From Halobacteriales archaeon QS_4_69_34 (GTDB taxonomy: Archaea > Halobacteriota > Halobacteria > Halobacteriales > Halococcaceae), in contig PXRN01000030.1 of NCBI GenBank assembly GCA_003021045.1, positions 1-64,000 on the forward strand: a DNA stretch of 64,000 nt, read 5' to 3'. Position numbers and translations under genes: made by a program. Below the pieces are notes generated by a model. The model was not told where the DNA came from and did not search any database. It was given only the letters and a program-made list of their open reading frames with translations. How positions within the stretch are numbered: the stretch's first letter is position 1; each line of letters starts with the position of its first letter. Positions 62,731 through 64,000 of this stretch are shown piece after piece.

Positions 62731-63726
62731 ATGGAGACCCTCCTGTTGAACCGGGCGGCCGTCGCGGCGAACGCGCGGATGCCCGAGGTCGTCCGTGCCG
62801 TCGAGGACGCCTTCGCGGCCTACGAGCGCGGCGACGCCCTGATGCCCGCCAAGTCCTACGTCGACCTGCCCCGCTACGACGGCGACTTCCGCTCGATGCC
62901 AGCGTACCTGGACGCCGGCGACTGGGACGCCGCCGGGGTCAAGTGGGTCAACGTCCATCCCGACAACCCCCGGAAGTTCGACCTCCCGACCGTGATCGGG
63001 ACGATGATCTACTCGAACCCGGAGAACGCGGTCCCGCTCGCCATCGTGGACGGGACCGAACTCACGATGCAGCGCACGGGCGCGGCGGCCGCGGTCGCCA
63101 CCGACCACCTCGCACTCGCCGACGCGCGCTCTCTGGGCATCGTCGGCGCGGGGGTCCAGTCGTACACCCAACTCGAAGCCATCGCCGCGGTGCGGCCAAT
63201 CGAGGAAGTCGTCGTCTCGGACCTCGACCCGGACGCGGCCGCGGCGTTCGTCGAGCGCTTCGCCGATCGCTTCGACGTGCGCGCGGGCACAGTGGAGGAA
63301 GCCGCGGCCTGTGACGTCCTCTCGACGGTGACCCCCGCCACCGAACCGATCGTCTCGCGCGAACAGGTGGGCGAGACCACCCACGTCAACGCGATGGGCG
63401 CGGACGCCGCCGACAAGCAGGAGCTCGACCCCCAGATCCTGCGCGACGCGAAACTCGTCATCGACGACTACGATCAGACCACTCACTCGGGCGAGATCAG
63501 CGTCCCGTGGGCCGCCGACGAACTCGACGACGCGGACATCGACGCCGCGATCGGCGAGATCGTCGTCGGGACGTGCGAGGGCCGCACCGACGCCGACGGC
63601 ATCACGGTGTTCGACAGCACCGGGCTGGCAATCCAGGACGTGGCGACCGCCCACGTCGTCTACGAGCACGCCCGCGAGAACAATAATGGCTACCCCTTCG
63701 ACCTCGTCGGGACGGAGGTGCGCTGA
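62731..63726 (+). CDS. ornithine cyclodeaminase/alanine dehydrogenase-family protein
   Basis: A 331-residue member of the OCD/mu-crystallin family. AGVKWVNVHPDNPRKFDLPT (substrate Lys region), VDGTELTMQRTGAAAAVATD, LGIVGAGVQSYTQLEAIAAV (NAD-binding GxGxQ) and STVTPATEPIVSREQVGETT are typical. AMGADAADKQELDPQILRDA and DDYDQTTHSGEISVPWA follow. Archaeal members include alanine dehydrogenases and proline-forming cyclodeaminases, so the exact reaction is open. Start MetLeu-like METLLLNRAAV at 62731 follows a short AT-rich promoter. Confidence 0.88.
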   Translation: METLLLNRAAVAANARMPEVVRAVEDAFAAYERGDALMPAKSYVDLPRYDGDFRSMPAYLDAGDWDAAGVKWVNVHPDNPRKFDLPTVIGTMIYSNPENAVPLAIVDGTELTMQRTGAAAAVATDHLALADARSLGIVGAGVQSYTQLEAIAAVRPIEEVVVSDLDPDAAAAFVERFADRFDVRAGTVEEAAACDVLSTVTPATEPIVSREQVGETTHVNAMGADAADKQELDPQILRDAKLVIDDYDQTTHSGEISVPWAADELDDADIDAAIGEIVVGTCEGRTDADGITVFDSTGLAIQDVATAHVVYEHARENNNGYPFDLVGTEVR

Positions 63727-64000
63727 GCCGAGGCCGAGCGAGCGGTTCGCCGGCTGTGGGTGTCAACGGTGAACGTCGAGGAACGGCCCCGTTTCCGCGG
63801 CGCGAGAACCCGCCATCGATGTGTTCGAACGGCGCTGTCCCGACTGAGCATCACGCTGGAGGCAGTCCAGTTCGGCATTCCCGGTGTCGCGGTGGCCCGG
63901 CGTGCCCGGCGTGACCGTCCGGCGTACCTTCCGCGCCGCACTCGGCTCCTCGTCGCCGGTTCCGGGTTCGCTCACGACGATCCGATGGCAGGCGGGAGAC
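63727..64000. other. right-edge region, nothing recognised
   Basis: 274 nt after the cyclodeaminase gene. Short frames on the minus strand are Arg/Thr-rich with no family resemblance. A gene beginning beyond the edge cannot be excluded. Confidence 0.4.

Noticed and set aside
1-64000. CRISPR array, rRNA or complete insertion sequence
   Set aside because: No regularly spaced repeats, rRNA signatures, transposase motifs or terminal inverted repeats were found.

Overview
The window is from an extremely halophilic archaeon (class Halobacteria). The signs are very high GC with strong G/C third-position bias, acidic proteins, archaeal information-processing genes (TFB, RNA polymerase split into B''/B' and A'/A'', archaeal NusA, NreA, SepF, an ATP-dependent DNA ligase), TATA boxes about 25-30 nt before start codons with little or no leader, and many small protein families known only from haloarchaea (DUF5789, DUF5791, DUF5611, DUF6432 and similar). 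I do not assign a genus.

Layout. 0.5-10 kb: an ArsR-type regulator, a glucosyl-3-phosphoglycerate synthase-like transferase, a small epimerase coupled to a DUF5791 gene preceded by an orphan secretion-ATPase N-terminal segment, an alkaline-phosphatase-superfamily enzyme, a DMT exporter, a lipoprotein, pyrophosphatase and a divergent PadR/RosR-like regulator. 10-21 kb: rnhA with its operon partner, tfb, a Tat-exported LVIVD-type propeller protein flanked by a 135-nt direct repeat, an MFS transporter, nreA and two CPBP-type membrane proteins. 21-25 kb: a 2-oxoacid dehydrogenase operon (E1alpha, E1beta, E2) with no E3 after it. 25-38 kb: housekeeping genes (YgfZ-like protein, SepF, PUA protein, RNB nuclease, Hsp20, type II GAPDH, M29 aminopeptidase, two PCMT paralogues) plus a decayed toxin beside an intact DUF433 antitoxin. 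38-48 kb: accessory ground with a secreted beta-helix protein, a degenerate amphi-Trp gene, a PiT phosphate transporter with a broken UspA gene, a YjdF-like membrane pair, an R2lox oxidase facing a Bat-type HTH gene, a REC-PAS protein, and remnants of a photolyase and of RadA. 48-51 kb: DNA ligase and an MBL-fold nuclease. 51.7-62.2 kb: tRNA-Asp and the RNA polymerase operon rpoH-rpoB2-rpoB1-rpoA1-rpoA2-nusA. The window ends with an ornithine cyclodeaminase-family gene.

The most notable points are: a 502-residue intein in rpoA2, inserted in the RNA polymerase trigger loop with both endonuclease acidic residues present; an 88-codon RadA chimera that joins the N-terminal HhH motif directly to the C-terminal segment and keeps a good Shine-Dalgarno; a degenerate dispersed intergenic element of roughly 180 nt present three times; a conserved Val/Tyr cross-link pair in the R2lox protein; and a run of gene remnants showing active gene decay. 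No CRISPR array, rRNA, complete insertion sequence or complete provirus was seen.
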